Assembly: GCA_014529385.2 (NCBI GenBank)
Contig: CM043970.1
Coordinates: forward strand, 40,975,279-41,039,278
From: Adiantum capillus-veneris
Taxonomy: Eukaryota > Streptophyta > Polypodiopsida > Polypodiales > Pteridaceae
DNA: 64,000 bases
Direction of reading: 5' to 3'
Shown here: piece by piece, positions 24,417 to 35,959 of the stretch
Layout of the letters: the number at the start of each line of letters is the position of its first letter
Position numbering within the stretch: the stretch's first letter is position 1
Program-made: the position numbers and the translations under genes
The notes under the pieces: model-generated
Databases searched by the model: none
Told to the model about the DNA's origin: nothing
What the model saw: the letters and a program-made list of their open reading frames with translations, nothing else

Positions 24417-24427
24417 AGGCCCTCCCT
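24417..24427 (+). repeat. Target-site duplication, right (11 bp)
   Basis: AGGCCCTCCCT, identical to 13863-13873, directly outside the right inverted repeat. Confidence 0.9.
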
Positions 24428-24559
24428 CTCTCCCTCCCGTGCCCGTGAGTTAGAGAGGTCGCCGGGCGTCGGGGTTGAGGCCGTAGAAAAGCGCAAAGAA
24501 GTTGTAGCGGTGGGTCGCCGCAAGCTGGAGTTTGAGCATGAGGTGATTGGCTGTCATTG

Positions 24560-24661
24560 TCTCAACTTAATACCATGCCGTTTTCGATTTTGAAAACGCT
24601 GTCAACCTCAAAAGAGAGGGAGTCTTTTTAAAATGCAGTTCTCTCTCTCTCTCTCTCTCTA
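24560..24661 (+). repeat. Foldback-family fragment with CT tract
   Basis: Contains ATACCATGCCGTTTTCGATTTTG and CTGTCAACCTCAAAAGAGAG, both also found in the inverted-repeat cluster at 29340-30130 and near 29165. A short CT tract (24640-24661) follows. Confidence 0.75.
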
Positions 24662-25162
24662 TCAGATGGAGCATGATCAAAAGAGCTGTAGCAAAGCATG
24701 CTCCTGAGCTTGATTTTGAAAAGCGCATGAGCTTTCACTTGATTTATTGAAGCATATGCCTCATCATCGAAAGAGATCAAACAAAACTTCTCGCTGTGAA
24801 TCTAACATGACAGCTGCCACGGAAGGGTCGGCCGCTTAAATTTGTGCTTATTGTCCATAGTGCTGAAGTATTGTTGGCCTTTCATGGGTCCCTGCGGCTC
24901 CTTTTAAATAAAATGAAGAAGAGACCAGAATGCTTAAATTCAATCCCCTTGCAAAGGAAACTGAAATTTTCCATTTGAACTCAGCTTGCGGGGTAGAAAA
25001 TGTATAAATGTTGTGCTCTTCGAGCTGTCAATGAGTTCGTGTGAGATATTGGGCTATAGAAATGGATGTAAGAGATATCAATGAGCCAGGAGGGGTGGAA
25101 GATAGAAACTATTATCAAATTTCATGAATTCTCCAGGAACAGAATAGAAGGGACTTGTTGAA
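24662..25162. other. Unassigned
   Basis: No recognisable feature. Confidence 0.3.
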
Positions 25163-25462
25163 ATGCTAATTGTGGTGTGCATATACCTTTATCAGGCAAA
25201 AATGCAACTTTTCAGCTACAATCTTTGCAGAAATCTCACGTTGAAAGAAGATTGCACGCCACTTAATAATCTTGATCGTTCTGGAAATGTGATTATGCCA
25301 TTGCCACTAACAGAATGTTTCAATTTGTTGTGTAGGAAGCCTAACTCTGTGCGGAAGGAAAAAGAGATGTGTGGGAGTGGCATCTTCAATCTGGAAAGTG
25401 ATAACCTGAGCACTCCTCTTTCAATGGAAAAGCCCAAAGTTCGTATGCACCAGGTTGTGTGA
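25163..25462 (+). other. Possible orphan exon, function unknown
   Basis: A 99-codon frame with non-repetitive, protein-like composition (NLDRSGNVIMPLPL, ESDNLSTPLS) ends close to a CAG/GTTGTG donor-like site. I recognise no family. It may be a gene-fragment exon or chance. Confidence 0.2.
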
Positions 25463-25689
25463 CGGTTTTGAGAAGCTGATTTCGGTGATATAATTGCTGT
25501 TGCTGTTGCCTTGTGCATTGATACACGCATTTACATATTGATACTAGTAATGGGGAGTTGACATACAATTGCATCATTTAAATTTTTATCTCACCAAATG
25601 TGCTTAGCATCAAAATCATTCTTCATCCTTTTATTGTTCCATTACCATGCATGATTGCAGTACATACATTTTCATTACCATCTCCATGC

Positions 25690-25806
25690 ATTATTGCTCC
25701 CACTAGACTCCAAAAACACATTCCAATGCTCCCCTCTTCCTACTTCCTAAAAGCACCTCCACAAATCCTTCCATTGGAAGGCCCTCGTGATCCCTCACCT
25801 TGTTTA
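25690..25806 (+). mobile_element. Helitron fragment (3' end of endonuclease ORF)
   Basis: Closely similar to 40766-40885, the end of the Helitron helicase-endonuclease ORF and the following untranslated bases (ACTCCAAAAACACATTCCAAT, then CACCTCCACAAATCCTTC, then TCACCTTGTT). It is cut off exactly where G-box array 2 begins. Confidence 0.88.
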
Positions 25807-26545
25807 TTTTATTCACTTGGTAGCTTTTGACAACGTAGTTTTTTTTAAGAGCTTCTCATCGCTGGGCTTTTTTTAAAATAAGAGGGGCCACGTGGGTTAA
25901 CGAGAGGCCAAGGATAGGAATGCTTTTTTTAATTTTATTCACTTGGTAGTTTTTGATAGCGTAGTTTTTTTAAGAGCTTTTCATCGTTGGTCTCTTTTTA
26001 AAATAAGAGGGGCCACGTGGGTTAATGAGAGGCCAGGGATAGGAATGCTTTTTTTATTTTATTCACTTGGTAGCTTTTGATAGAGTAGTTTTTTTTAGAG
26101 CTTTTCATCGCTGGGCTTTTTGAAAAATAAGAGGGGCCACGTGGGTTAACGAGAGGCCAGGGATAGGAATGCTTTTTTTATTTTATTCACTTGGTATCTT
26201 TTGACAGCGTAGGTTTTTTTTAGAGCTTTTCATCGCTGAATTTTTTTAAAAATAACAGGGGCCACGTGGGTTAACGTGAGGCCAAGGATAGGAATGCTTT
26301 TTTTAATTTATTCACTTGGTAGCTTTTGATAGCGTAGTTTTTTTTTGAGATTTTCATCGCTGGGTTAAAAAAAAAAAAAGAGGAGCCACGTGGGTTAACG
26401 AGAGGTCAGAGATAGGAATGCTTTTTTAATTTTTTCACTTGGTAGCTTTTGACAGTGTAGTTTTTTCTATAGCTTTTCATCGCTGGGTTTTTTGAAAAAT
26501 AAGAGGAGCCACATGGGTTAACGAGTGGCCAGGGATAGGAAAATG
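25807..26545 (+). repeat. G-box-bearing ~120-bp tandem array 2
   Basis: About six units homologous to array 1 (11521-12116), in the same orientation. G-box cores are intact near 25889, 26012, 26138, 26265 and 26386, and altered near 26509. The unit order is the same: TTCACTTGGTAGC, TTTTCATCGCTGG, A/T run, GCCACGTGGGTTAACG, AGGCCAGGGATAGG. Confidence 0.9.
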
Positions 26546-26773
26546 CCTCCTATGCTAACGAAGTAAAAAGTTTGATGATAAAAAAAACAAACACTGTGTA
26601 AGGGAATATGCGGCACCACGAATGCTGGAGGGTGCCCATTGTTTTTGTGGTGGAGAAATTGTGCGGCAAGAGGCGCACAATTTCCCCCCCTTCTCGTCAG
26701 CTGCTCAAGCACAGAGACTCATCGTCTGCGTGATCCTACTGCAGCGACTTGCTACCAATAGAGATGCTGCGGG

Positions 26774-26779
<6 letters not shown>

Positions 26780-26818
<39 letters not shown>

Positions 26819-26886
26819 TAAGCCCATCCATGGGCTACGACCACTGCCCTCTTTCTCTCTCCATGTTGCTAGGTCCGTTGTCCATG

Positions 26887-26927
<41 letters not shown>
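26780..26927. repeat. Two (CT)n microsatellites
   Basis: CT tracts at about 26780-26814 and 26890-26927, separated by 75 bp of unique sequence. Confidence 0.95.
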
Positions 26928-26930
<3 letters not shown>

Positions 26931-27002
26931 TAAGTTTCCTGGTTTCCTTAATGCATAAGTCAATCTAATCAAGATTTTAGGCTATAGTTTCAACCAATTG
27001 AT

Positions 27003-27110
27003 GGACCCATCTTTTTTTAAGGCAAAAGCTTTTTTGGCTTGCCCAAAGGGCAAGGCTATAGCGTTGCCTTCTCTTTTTGTTGACTAAAATAGGAAAAAGG
27101 TTGATTTATA
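27003..27110 (+). mobile_element. Helitron-family 3' end fragment
   Basis: TTTTTTGGCTTGCCCAAAGGG, an AAGGC..GCCTT palindrome, then CTTTTTG and GGAAAAAGG. This is the same order of stems as at 40981-41070. No coding sequence is attached. Confidence 0.6.
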
Positions 27111-28635
27111 TTTTTAAGCATTTTTTGATAGGTCAAAAATGTTCATTGGTTGAAATAAAATAGTAGGAACTCATTGAAATGAATAGTGTAAATCTAATGA
27201 TGGACATGTCTGGAGTTTTGAAATATGAAATGAACTCTAATATATCAAGGAAAAGATTTTGGGTTGTCCAATGCCTTTGCCTTTGGAAGCATGAAAAGTT
27301 GAGAGCCTTACATCTTAAATGATAAAGCCTTAGAGGCTCCACAAATCCCAAGAGTCACCTTTTCATTTTGAAATTTGAGAAGTTCTTTTATCCACCTTTT
27401 CATTTTGAGAATTTGATTCACCCCTTTAAACTTGAGGTAATAGACTAAAGTTGTCATTTTTGTTACTTAAAACTTTATGAAAAGAATTTATCATTTAGGA
27501 TTTTAACCTTTAAAGATTTTTTATTTTTATTTTTAAAGATTTTAAAGCTAAGTTTAGAACTTAAAGACGTAGAACTTTTAAAGTAATGTCTCCAATGATC
27601 CAATGAGGACCTAGAGTTTTTTTTATTAGAATGTAAAACTTTGAATTAAAGAAAGTGAAAATGTTACATGGATCCACAAGTAGAGGGAGAGTCATCCCGA
27701 GACGCTAAAGTTTTAGGATTTAGAACTTTAAAGCAGGATTTACAACTTAGAGATCTACAATTTTAAATTTGTAAAAGGGACTCTAGAGCTTAAAAATGTA
27801 GAATTTTTAAAGTGGGATGTAGAGCATAGGGATCTAAAGCTTAGGGTGTAGAGCTTAAGGGTGCTTTTTTCATTCAATTCTATGTGTTTATGTTTTTTTT
27901 TTAAAAGCTTAGAGATGTCGTGATTTTAAAGTGGGATCTAGCCTCAGATCAGAGCCTAAAATTGACGCCTATTTTTTTTGTCAAGGGCTATTTTGCCTAT
28001 CAAAACAATCTCAAAATTGCCTGTCATTTTTTGTATTTATATCTTTAAGTTAATGTTATATATGGCAAACTATATAAGTTGATTGCATTACACAAAGCAT
28101 ATGAAAGGGGGCTTAAAAAATTGCATGTCAAAAAGAAATTTTTATCATACCTGGCAGGCCTTGTGATTTTATCACTTGTTTTCTAGCATTGCTCTTCTTC
28201 GTCTTCTTTTTTCTCACATTTTCCTTTTCCACATAGAATTTCTCTTCCTTTCTCCATTTGTAAGAGAGCATTTCTCTAGATTCGATCTCGACAATTTCAT
28301 TACAACGAGATTCCATTATCCCCTCGCAACATATATATTCCCAAAGGCAATGTACCGTAGGCAACTCCGTGTCATGCATGCAAATGCCACCATATTAAAA
28401 AAAAAAATCAAAACTGATAGTAAATCTTGGCCCGTGGAACACTTCTCCCTCCATTCCTTGTGCCACAACTGTCTTCTCACCTTAGCTTCCATGCCCTTCC
28501 CCTTGCTTGCCTTGTGGTTGCTTGCATAAATCTCCAGCACTCCCCTTAAAAACTTTTGGTTCAAAATCCGCCCCATCAAGTTAACTTATCAAACTCTTGA
28601 TTTTGAATTTGAAGAAAAAGTTACCCTTTCATTTT
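27111..28635. other. AT-rich unassigned region
   Basis: At 27430-27950 there is a degenerate repetition of AGAACTTTAAAG-like strings. No convincing coding sequence or RNA gene is seen. Confidence 0.35.
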
Positions 28636-28715
28636 TGGCCTGCTAAAGAAAGGCCCTAGCATTGGGTCAGCTTAGGCGTTCTTCAAAGGATGGCGTCCAA
28701 GTGGACGGCCAGTAT
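28636..28715 (+). repeat. Dispersed repeat beginning GGCCTGCTAAAG, copy 2
   Basis: Partner of 12117-12200. Confidence 0.65.
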
Positions 28716-29159
28716 TTCTTTTAGGCTTTTGGGAGAAGACGTGCGAGGAGGTCGCTGTGGATGAATTCCCGAGGCCCGGATTTTGGACGGCTGCTGCGCC
28801 TTGAAGGACCCGGAACCTACAAAGTGAGGTTGCCTGCAATAGCACGTGCTATAAACATTGGTTATGGTGGAGAACTCTGCAGCGACTGCGACAGTTTGTA
28901 CTAGCGCTGTAAGCGACTGCATTTAAAGCCAATGTCGCGCTTCAAGGCACTGCTTCGCGTGCATATGCAGTGAGAGGAGCACGAGGCAAGGGATGAGAGT
29001 AGCATGTGACGTAGGGCGGTGCAGTCGAGGGGTCGCAGTGAGGAAGTGGCATGAAGAAGGGATTCTGCAAGCCGCCAAGAATTAGCTCTCTACACGGTGC
29101 TGACGTGGAAGGGGGGATATTTGAGTGTATCTTGGTTACTAATTTCCTTTCCTTCTGTA

Positions 29160-30730
29160 GGGTGTACCATGCCGTCGCTGTCAACCTGAAAAGAGAGAGA
29201 GTCTTTGTAAAATGCACTTCTAGCCTATTTAAGCCTTAGTCCTCAAAGGACTGTTTGTGTCAGTGGCTCATGGTCAAGTAGAGAAAAGATGAAATCTATT
29301 ACGTGGCCATCATCCCTAATATTAAAAAATAACAAGCATGATCTCCTTTCTCTCAAGTTAATACCATGCCGTCACTGTTCCGGGAAAATGTGTCTCAGCT
29401 TAATATCGTGCCGCCTTCAATTTCCAAAATGCCGATTGAGCGCTAGGGAAAAAGGAGAAATTCCGCCCCAAAATAGAGAAAAATAGTGTAAAAAGCTAAA
29501 AAAGTAACCTAATTTTCTAAATTTTCCTCTTGGCAAAAATAAGGAAAAACATTTTGCATGTTTGAGAAAATGTTTTTTCCTAAACATTGCATGCCGTTTC
29601 CGATTTCTCACTGCAGGTAGTGTTAGGGAAAAATGTGTCTCAGCTGAATACTATGCCGTCTACAATTTCCAAAATGCTGGTTGAGCGCAAGGCGAACAGG
29701 AGAAATTCCGTCCCAAAATAGAGAAAAATAGTGTAAAAACCTAAAAAAGTCAGCTACTTTTCTAAATTTTCCTCTTGGCAAAAATAAGGAAACGGATTTT
29801 GCATGTTTGGGGAAATGTTTTTTCCCGAACACTGCATGCCGTTTTTGGTCTCGAAAATGCTGTCAACCTCAAAAGAGAGAAAGTGTTTCGCTGCAAGCAG
29901 TGTTACAAGGAAATGTGTCTCAACTGAATACAATGCCGTTTTTTATTTTGAAAATGTTGTCAACCTTGAAAGAGAGAAAAATAGTGTAAAAATGCAAAAA
30001 ATAGTACCTAATTTTCCAAAATTTTCTCTCGAAAAATTTTGTTAGGGAGAAATGTGTCTCGACCTAATACTATACCGTTTTCAATTTCTCTCAACCCTAA
30101 AAGAGAGGAAAATAGTCTAAAAACCCATCAAAAAATTAGCTTGGTTTTCAAAATTTCTCGGCATTTTTGACATTCAAAATAGTATGGTGTTAACCCGAGG
30201 CACATTTTCCCCGAATACTACTCGGCAAGGTTGAGGCTATGGTACGAAAATATTTCAAGAGAAAACTTCAAAAAATTAGGCTATTTTTTAAAACTTTTAC
30301 ACTATTTTTGTCTATTTTGGGGCGGCATTCCTGCTTTTTCCATGCCCTCAATCGCACTTTTAAAATTGAAAACAGCACGATATTAAGACGAGACACATTT
30401 TCCCCCACTAGAGAGGAATTTCAAAATTTTTTAATATTTTAACACTAGGGACAGCACTTCGCCTTTTCCTATGCCCTCAATCGGTAGTTTTAAAATTGGA
30501 AATGACACGATATTAAGACGACACACATTTTCCCCGAACTCTAGAGAGGAATTTCAAAAAATTAGGCTACTTTATAAAATTTCAACACTATTTTTTGTCT
30601 ATTCTAGGGCAACTTATTCCCTTTTCCCAAATACTATCGTGCCCTCGAGCAGCATTTTCGAAATTGAAACCAACACACTATTAAGGTGAGACACAATTTA
30701 CGACGAGTACTGGTTTTTGAAAATCTTTTT
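29160..30730. repeat. Foldback / inverted-repeat cluster
   Basis: The left part (29340-30130) has about three direct units with a 244-282 bp period. Each carries AAATGTGTCTCAGCT, ATGCCGT, CAATTTCCAAAATGC, CCCAAAATAGAG and AAATAGTGTAAAAA. The right part (30239-30730) carries the same blocks as reverse complements (TTTACACTATTTTTGTC, TATTTTGGGG, ATTAAGACGAGACACATTTT). The whole can fold on itself with about 100 bp of loop. No transposase frame is present. A further copy interrupts the RPA region at 33272-33416. Confidence 0.85.
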
Positions 30731-31221
30731 CCCACCAAGTGCTCAAGAAAAATCATTTTCTCGAGCATGCAAATTTCTTTTCGCTGAGTTTCTTGAGGGA
30801 AAATTTTAGGCTCGTTCATTCGTTATTTCTATGGTGTTCAACACATGAGTGTGGTGGGAACGCTAGACCACCAACACACACTTGTCCACTAGTTCATTAA
30901 TCCCTTTGAATTTGATGTCACCTGTTGCATGTGTCTAAATGTGTCAAATCCATTTGATAGATGCGATAGTAGGTTAGCTTTAAGATATAGTGAACAATTG
31001 AGAAAGGCAAGGGAGCTTGTAGTATATAAGTGGACTTGCTGCTTCAAAAATCAGTTCAAAAACATTCCTCTCCATTACTTATCCTAAGATGCTTGTGACT
31101 GTGTGAAGTATTATTTGTATGAACTTATTCATTCTTTAGCTAAAGCAAGTGCTTTACCCTTTGCTTCTTTTGAACACAGCAAGTAATAATTGTGTGAACA
31201 TTATTTACCATCCTCTCTTAA

Positions 31222-33172
31222 TATGGTTGCCTCGTCTTCCTCACGAAATCCACTCGATGGACATTACGATGGCTACGATGACAACGTTGAACCCATGTGC
31301 GATGAATCTAGTGATGTTCGCTCGATGGAGTTTGAAAATGGTGACTCAATAGCTTGCTAACTTATAGAAAATGGTTGATATGTGCTTGGGAATAATGTGA
31401 CTTTCCTTTTTGTTTTTACAGAGTTACACAAGATAGTGCATCGTGATACAGCTGCATCTTTTTTGGGACCCGATAGTGGCCTCGTTCTTGATCGTGTGTC
31501 TCCACTCCGCACAAGGAGCGCTTCGAGCCTACCTAAGGTTGATGTTTCTTCTTTTCTTGGCGTTGGGCCCAAATCCCTCAAGCGTGTGGAATAAAGTGGG
31601 GCAATAACACGTACACTTTCCAAGATGTGTGAGGCGACAACGGAACTAAGTAAGACTTGCTTGCACCACAAAGATATTGTATTCTTGTATCCAACCCTTA
31701 CGAGTTTTGTTTTTTGTTGTGGCAGCCAAACCTTTATTAGGGGGACCACCACTTGTAATTTCAAAAAAAGAGAGCGTTCCAGAGGGTGCCAAGCTAGAAG
31801 CACATATTGGTACTGAGTGTTCCCATGAGAATGTAATTCCCGTTGGTTCATCTTCTCTTGTGCCTTATATTCCCACTAAGATCCCTCTATTGCACATTGT
31901 TGACATCACTGAAACTTGCCCTCGTTTCGCATGTGAGGGGTGCATACTTAATCGATATGGAACCTACAAACAAAGCCCAGAGGTCGCTAAGTATATGCGT
32001 TACCTTAAGGTAGACCTAGTTGATCCACTCAACACTGACACCAGCACTTGTGCTGTTAGCGATCAATTTATTGAGCAATTCATTGACACCCTTACGATAG
32101 GAGACTTTTTCCACATTGAGAATGTAACTGTTAAAAAAAAAACTAAGTCAGATGGTTGCACATCTCCTCATGTACTATTTTTCAATGCTTCCACGGTTGT
32201 AGAAAAAACAAAGCCTTTTGAAGTTAGCCTTAGTTTCTACCCAGAGAGCAAAGTGCGTCAATTTCTGGATGAGGCACAGTCCTTACATGCACAAGGCACC
32301 CGTACACACTTTGGAACTGTAGCTTTTGTTGTTATACAGGGCCATGCTAGCACTTCAAAAGCTGGTCTTTCCCAAGGTGATCTTATTGTTGCAGATGGGC
32401 CAGCGCCTAAGGATTGTGCCACTGTAAGGCTTGCTTATCTTCGCCCTTCTATAGATTTGCATCTTTCTAATGTTTTCCCTCTCTTGTCATCGTAGCTTAG
32501 CTTCGTGAATGCACGTAAAGACGATTACCACGCTATTTTTCGTGCTTTGGAGACCGATGTGCATCCTATGTTTGTTGCACGAAACATAGGTTCCTTCACA
32601 GGTCGAAGCAATACACTCTCAGTCTTGGATATTACTATCCTAGCACACGTCAAAAGCCCTCATCTCAAGCATCGTTTAGAGGAAGCATATAAGGCTCATA
32701 TTCTTGATGTTGGCCACAATCAAGAAGTAAGTATTGATCTTGCTTTTCCTTTTTCACCGCAATAACTCAACAAAGCTCTAACTTGTCATGCGTCTATACA
32801 TAGGTAACTGGTACACTGCATTTTGTGAATGTGAACTCAATTTTGGTGGAACGTTTTTGCGGTCAATGCAAATCTACTAAGATTCACCAGCAACAAGAGG
32901 TGGACTTTTGCTCTATTTGCTCAAAATCTACAACTATTGTTTTGGTGCCCAAGCTTGAAGGAAAGATTTTGGCCAACAAAGCTTCCCCAATTGATGTTTC
33001 CTTAGCGGGTGACATAGTCGACAAAGTATTGCACCTTGACAAAAACTTTGTTGACTTATATGCTTTTGATGTGCTAGATGCACGTGAGCTACTAGCCTCC
33101 CTTGTTCGCACTGGGAAATTCACTGTCAACAAATTAGGCCTCATCACATCTTTTGTCAAAGAGACAAAGTAG
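31222..33172 (+). CDS. RPA70-like single-stranded DNA-binding protein of the Helitron
   Basis: Exons that join in frame are about 31726-32423, 32496-32726 and 32804-33172, with introns GTAAGG..TAG (72 bp) and GTAAGT..TAG (77 bp). Upstream exons near 31222-31340 (from ATG, MVASSSSRN) and 31425-31590 are less certain. The protein shows OB-fold-like stretches (VDITETCPRF, GDFFHIENV) and a C-terminal zinc-binding region (CGQC..CSIC), as in replication protein A large subunits. RPA coats single-stranded DNA; plant Helitrons often carry such genes, perhaps to protect rolling-circle intermediates. The three downstream exons look undamaged. The stop at 32493 falls inside the proposed first intron. 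Confidence 0.72.
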
Positions 33173-33271
33173 TGCTCCTCTACAACATTGAAACTCCATC
33201 GCCCCCATGCTGAAGAACACCCTTTGTATTATATCGGTTTCATCCATGCTTATCTTGTAAATTCCCATCTC

Positions 33272-33416
33272 AATATTTCAAGAAAAATTTTCAAAAAATT
33301 ACGCTGCTTTTTTAAATCTTTACACTACTTTTGTCTATTTTGGGGCGACATTTCTCCTTTTTCCATGCCCTCAACCGTCACTTTTTAAATTGAAAACGGC
33401 ACAATATTAAGACAAA
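33272..33416 (-). repeat. Foldback-family insertion in the RPA cluster
   Basis: Same blocks and orientation as 30239-30390 (TTTACACTACTTTTGTC, TATTTTGGGGCGAC, CATGCCCTCAA, GGCACAATATTAAGAC). It sits exactly at the junction between RPA copy 1 and the first partial duplicate. Confidence 0.85.
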
Positions 33417-33419
33417 ATA

Positions 33420-34305
33420 AGTTAGAAGATTGCACATCTCCTTATGTACTATTTTTCAATGCTTGCACAGTTGTAGCGAAAACAAATCCTTTTGAGGTCA
33501 GCCTTAGTTTCTACCCAAAGAGCAAAGTGCGTCAATTTTTGCATGAGGCATAGTCCTTGCATGCACAAGGCACCCGTACACACTTTGCAACTGTAGCTTT
33601 TGTTGTTATATAGGGCATCGTAACACTTCAAAAGCTAGTCTTTCCCGAGGTGATCTTGTTGTTGTGAATCGGCCAACATCTGAGCACCATACCACTGTAA
33701 GGCTTACTTATCTTCGCCTTTCTATAGACTTGCAACTTTCTAATATTTTCTCTCTCTTGCCATCATAGCCTAGCTTCGTGAATGCATGTAAAGACGATTA
33801 ACATGCTGTTTTTCGTGCTCTGTACACCGATGTGCATGCTATCTTTGTTGCACGAAACATAGGTTCTTTCACAAGTCGAAGCAATACACTCTTAGTCTTA
33901 GATATTACTATCCTAGTACACGTCAAAAGTTCTCGTCTCAAGCACCGTTTGGAGGAAGGATATAAGGCCCATATTCTTGATGTTCCTCACAATCAAGAAG
34001 TAAGTATTGATCTTGCTTTTTCTTTTTCACCGCAATAACTCAAGAAAGCTCTAACTCATAAGGTGCTTATACATATAGGTAACTGGCACACTGCACTTTG
34101 TGAATGTGAACTCAATTTTTGTGGAACGTTCTTGCGATCAATGCAAATCTACTAAGATTCAACACCAACAAGAGGTGGACTTTTGCTCTATTTGCTCAAA
34201 ATCTACAACTATTGTTTTGGTGCCCCAGCTTGAAGGGAAGATTTTGGCCAACAAAGCTTCCCCAATTGATTTTTTCTTAGTGGGTAACATAGTCGGCAAT
34301 ACTTA
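33420..34305 (+). pseudogene. RPA-like partial duplicate 2
   Basis: Corresponds to 32146 onward of the first copy, with both introns retained. The OB-fold exon is full of stops (for example near 33551 and 33613). The middle exon (33832-34036) and zinc-finger exon (34100-34300; here CDQC..CSIC) are largely open. It breaks off at 34305, where the next duplicate starts mid-gene. Confidence 0.88.
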
Positions 34306-34975
34306 CCTTCGTGAATGCACGTAAAGACGATTGCCACGCTATTTTTCGTGCTCTGGAGACCGATGCGTATCCTACGTTTGTCGCACGAAACATAAGTTCC
34401 TTCACAAGTCGAAGCAATACACTCTCAGCCTTGGATATTGCTATCCTAGCACATGTCAAAAATCCTCATCTCAAGCACCGTTTGGAGGAAGCATATAAGG
34501 CCCATATACTTGATGTTGCTCACAATCAAGAACTAAGTATTGATCTTGCTTTTCCGTTTTCACCACAATAACTCAAGAACGCTCTAACTCATCAGGTGCC
34601 TATACATAGAGAACTAACACATTGCACTTTGTGAATGTGAACTCAATTTTGGTGGAATGTTCTTGCGGTCAATGCAAATCTACTAAGATTCACCACCAAC
34701 AAGAGGTGGACTTTTGCTCTATTTGCTCAAAATCTACAACTATTATTTTGGTGCCCAAGCTTGAAGGAAAGATTTTGGCCAACAAAGCTTCCGCAACTGA
34801 TATTTTCTTAGCGGGCGACATAGTCGACAAAGTTTTGCACCTTGACAAACTTTATTGACTTATATGCTTATGATGTGCCAGATGCACGTGGGCTACTAGC
34901 CTCCTTGTTCATATTGGCAAATTCACTGTCAACAAATTAGGCCTCATCACATTTTTTGTCGAAGAGACAAAGTAG
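34305..34975 (+). pseudogene. RPA-like partial duplicate 3
   Basis: Begins at the equivalent of 32499 (TTCGTGAATGCACGTAAAGACG). It contains the middle exon (34311-34571), the intron and the zinc-finger exon (34622-34858, CGQC..CSIC). The last exon is cut by a one-base change near 34850. The first OB-fold exon is absent. Confidence 0.88.
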
Positions 34976-35092
34976 TGCTCCTCTACGACATTGAAGCTCC
35001 ATCACCTCCACACCAAAGAACACTCTTTATATTATATTGCTTTCATCCATTGCTCATCTTGTAGATTTCCATCTCTATCTCTTTCTGCCTCT

Positions 35093-35095
<3 letters not shown>

Positions 35096-35159
<64 letters not shown>
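35096..35159. repeat. (CT)n microsatellite
   Basis: CT tract of about 64 bp inside the Helitron, upstream of the unknown ORF. Confidence 0.96.
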
Positions 35160-35162
<3 letters not shown>

Positions 35163-35230
35163 GTGCACGTGTTTCATTTACTTATCTTCCTTCCACCCCA
35201 TACCGTAAGGGGAGGAAAAACTGCACATAC

Positions 35231-35653
35231 ATGGCTTCGTCAACCAACCATAATGTATCTTTTGAACAACTCATTCAAAATAATATTGATAGTGCTTTCC
35301 TTGCTGATCACCCATGGAATAATAATGTTTTCCTCGTGCTCAATAAAATAATAAAGTCACGCTGGTCATTGAAAAAAATCATCAACATCATGATAGAGGC
35401 AGTAAGAGTATCATTGGATGAAACACCAATGATCACACTTTCTCTAGCGCATTTGACTTCCAGTAGACACGATTCCTCCATTTTGACCCAAGTATTAAAT
35501 AGCCACACATCATCTATTAGTATTGCGCTTGATATTATCCATGTGTTCTCTTTTAGATTTAGTATTGCATGTGATGTTTATATTTACGGTGCACCAATAA
35601 CTTCAGTCAAAAACACAACATTCAATAGTGGAATCGATCCAGCGACATTTTAG
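35231..35653 (+). CDS. Helitron-associated ORF, function unknown
   Basis: From ATG 35231 (MASSTNHNVSFEQL) the frame is open for about 140 codons, with ordinary composition and segments such as FLADHPWNNN and DVYIYGAP. I recognise no domain. It precedes Rep by about 300 bp on the same strand and may be the N-terminal part of the transposase polyprotein. An OTU-like peptidase, present in some Helentrons, was considered, but no catalytic motif is visible. Confidence 0.4.
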   Translation: MASSTNHNVSFEQLIQNNIDSAFLADHPWNNNVFLVLNKIIKSRWSLKKIINIMIEAVRVSLDETPMITLSLAHLTSSRHDSSILTQVLNSHTSSISIALDIIHVFSFRFSIACDVYIYGAPITSVKNTTFNSGIDPATF

Positions 35654-35959
35654 AAAATCATCATTGTTGAAAGAAGTGGCAACCTATTTTTTTGCTTGGG
35701 GGGCAACCAACCCTCACACAAACGCAAGCCTCATACCTGGGACTAAAACGAGACAGAGTCGTTGACAGCTTTGATTCTCCAACAACCAAATGAACTCCCT
35801 ATCTCCATCGCGAGACAATTTTCTTGCTTAGGTGATGGAACCATATGAGAAATAGGTGCAATAACATCAAAAATTAAAAAACTTAAAAAAAAATTACACC
35901 CCACAACTCCGTCCAACATAAACATTCAACAAGCCTCACCATCAGAAAAAGCTTTACAA

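Noticed and set aside
31149-31352. Separate gene upstream of RPA
   Set aside because: A short frame without motif. The ATG at about 31222 within the region is better read, tentatively, as the RPA first exon.
35231-35653. OTU-type cysteine protease in the Helitron
   Set aside because: Some Helentrons carry one, but no Asp-Gly-x-Cys or matching His motif is visible here.
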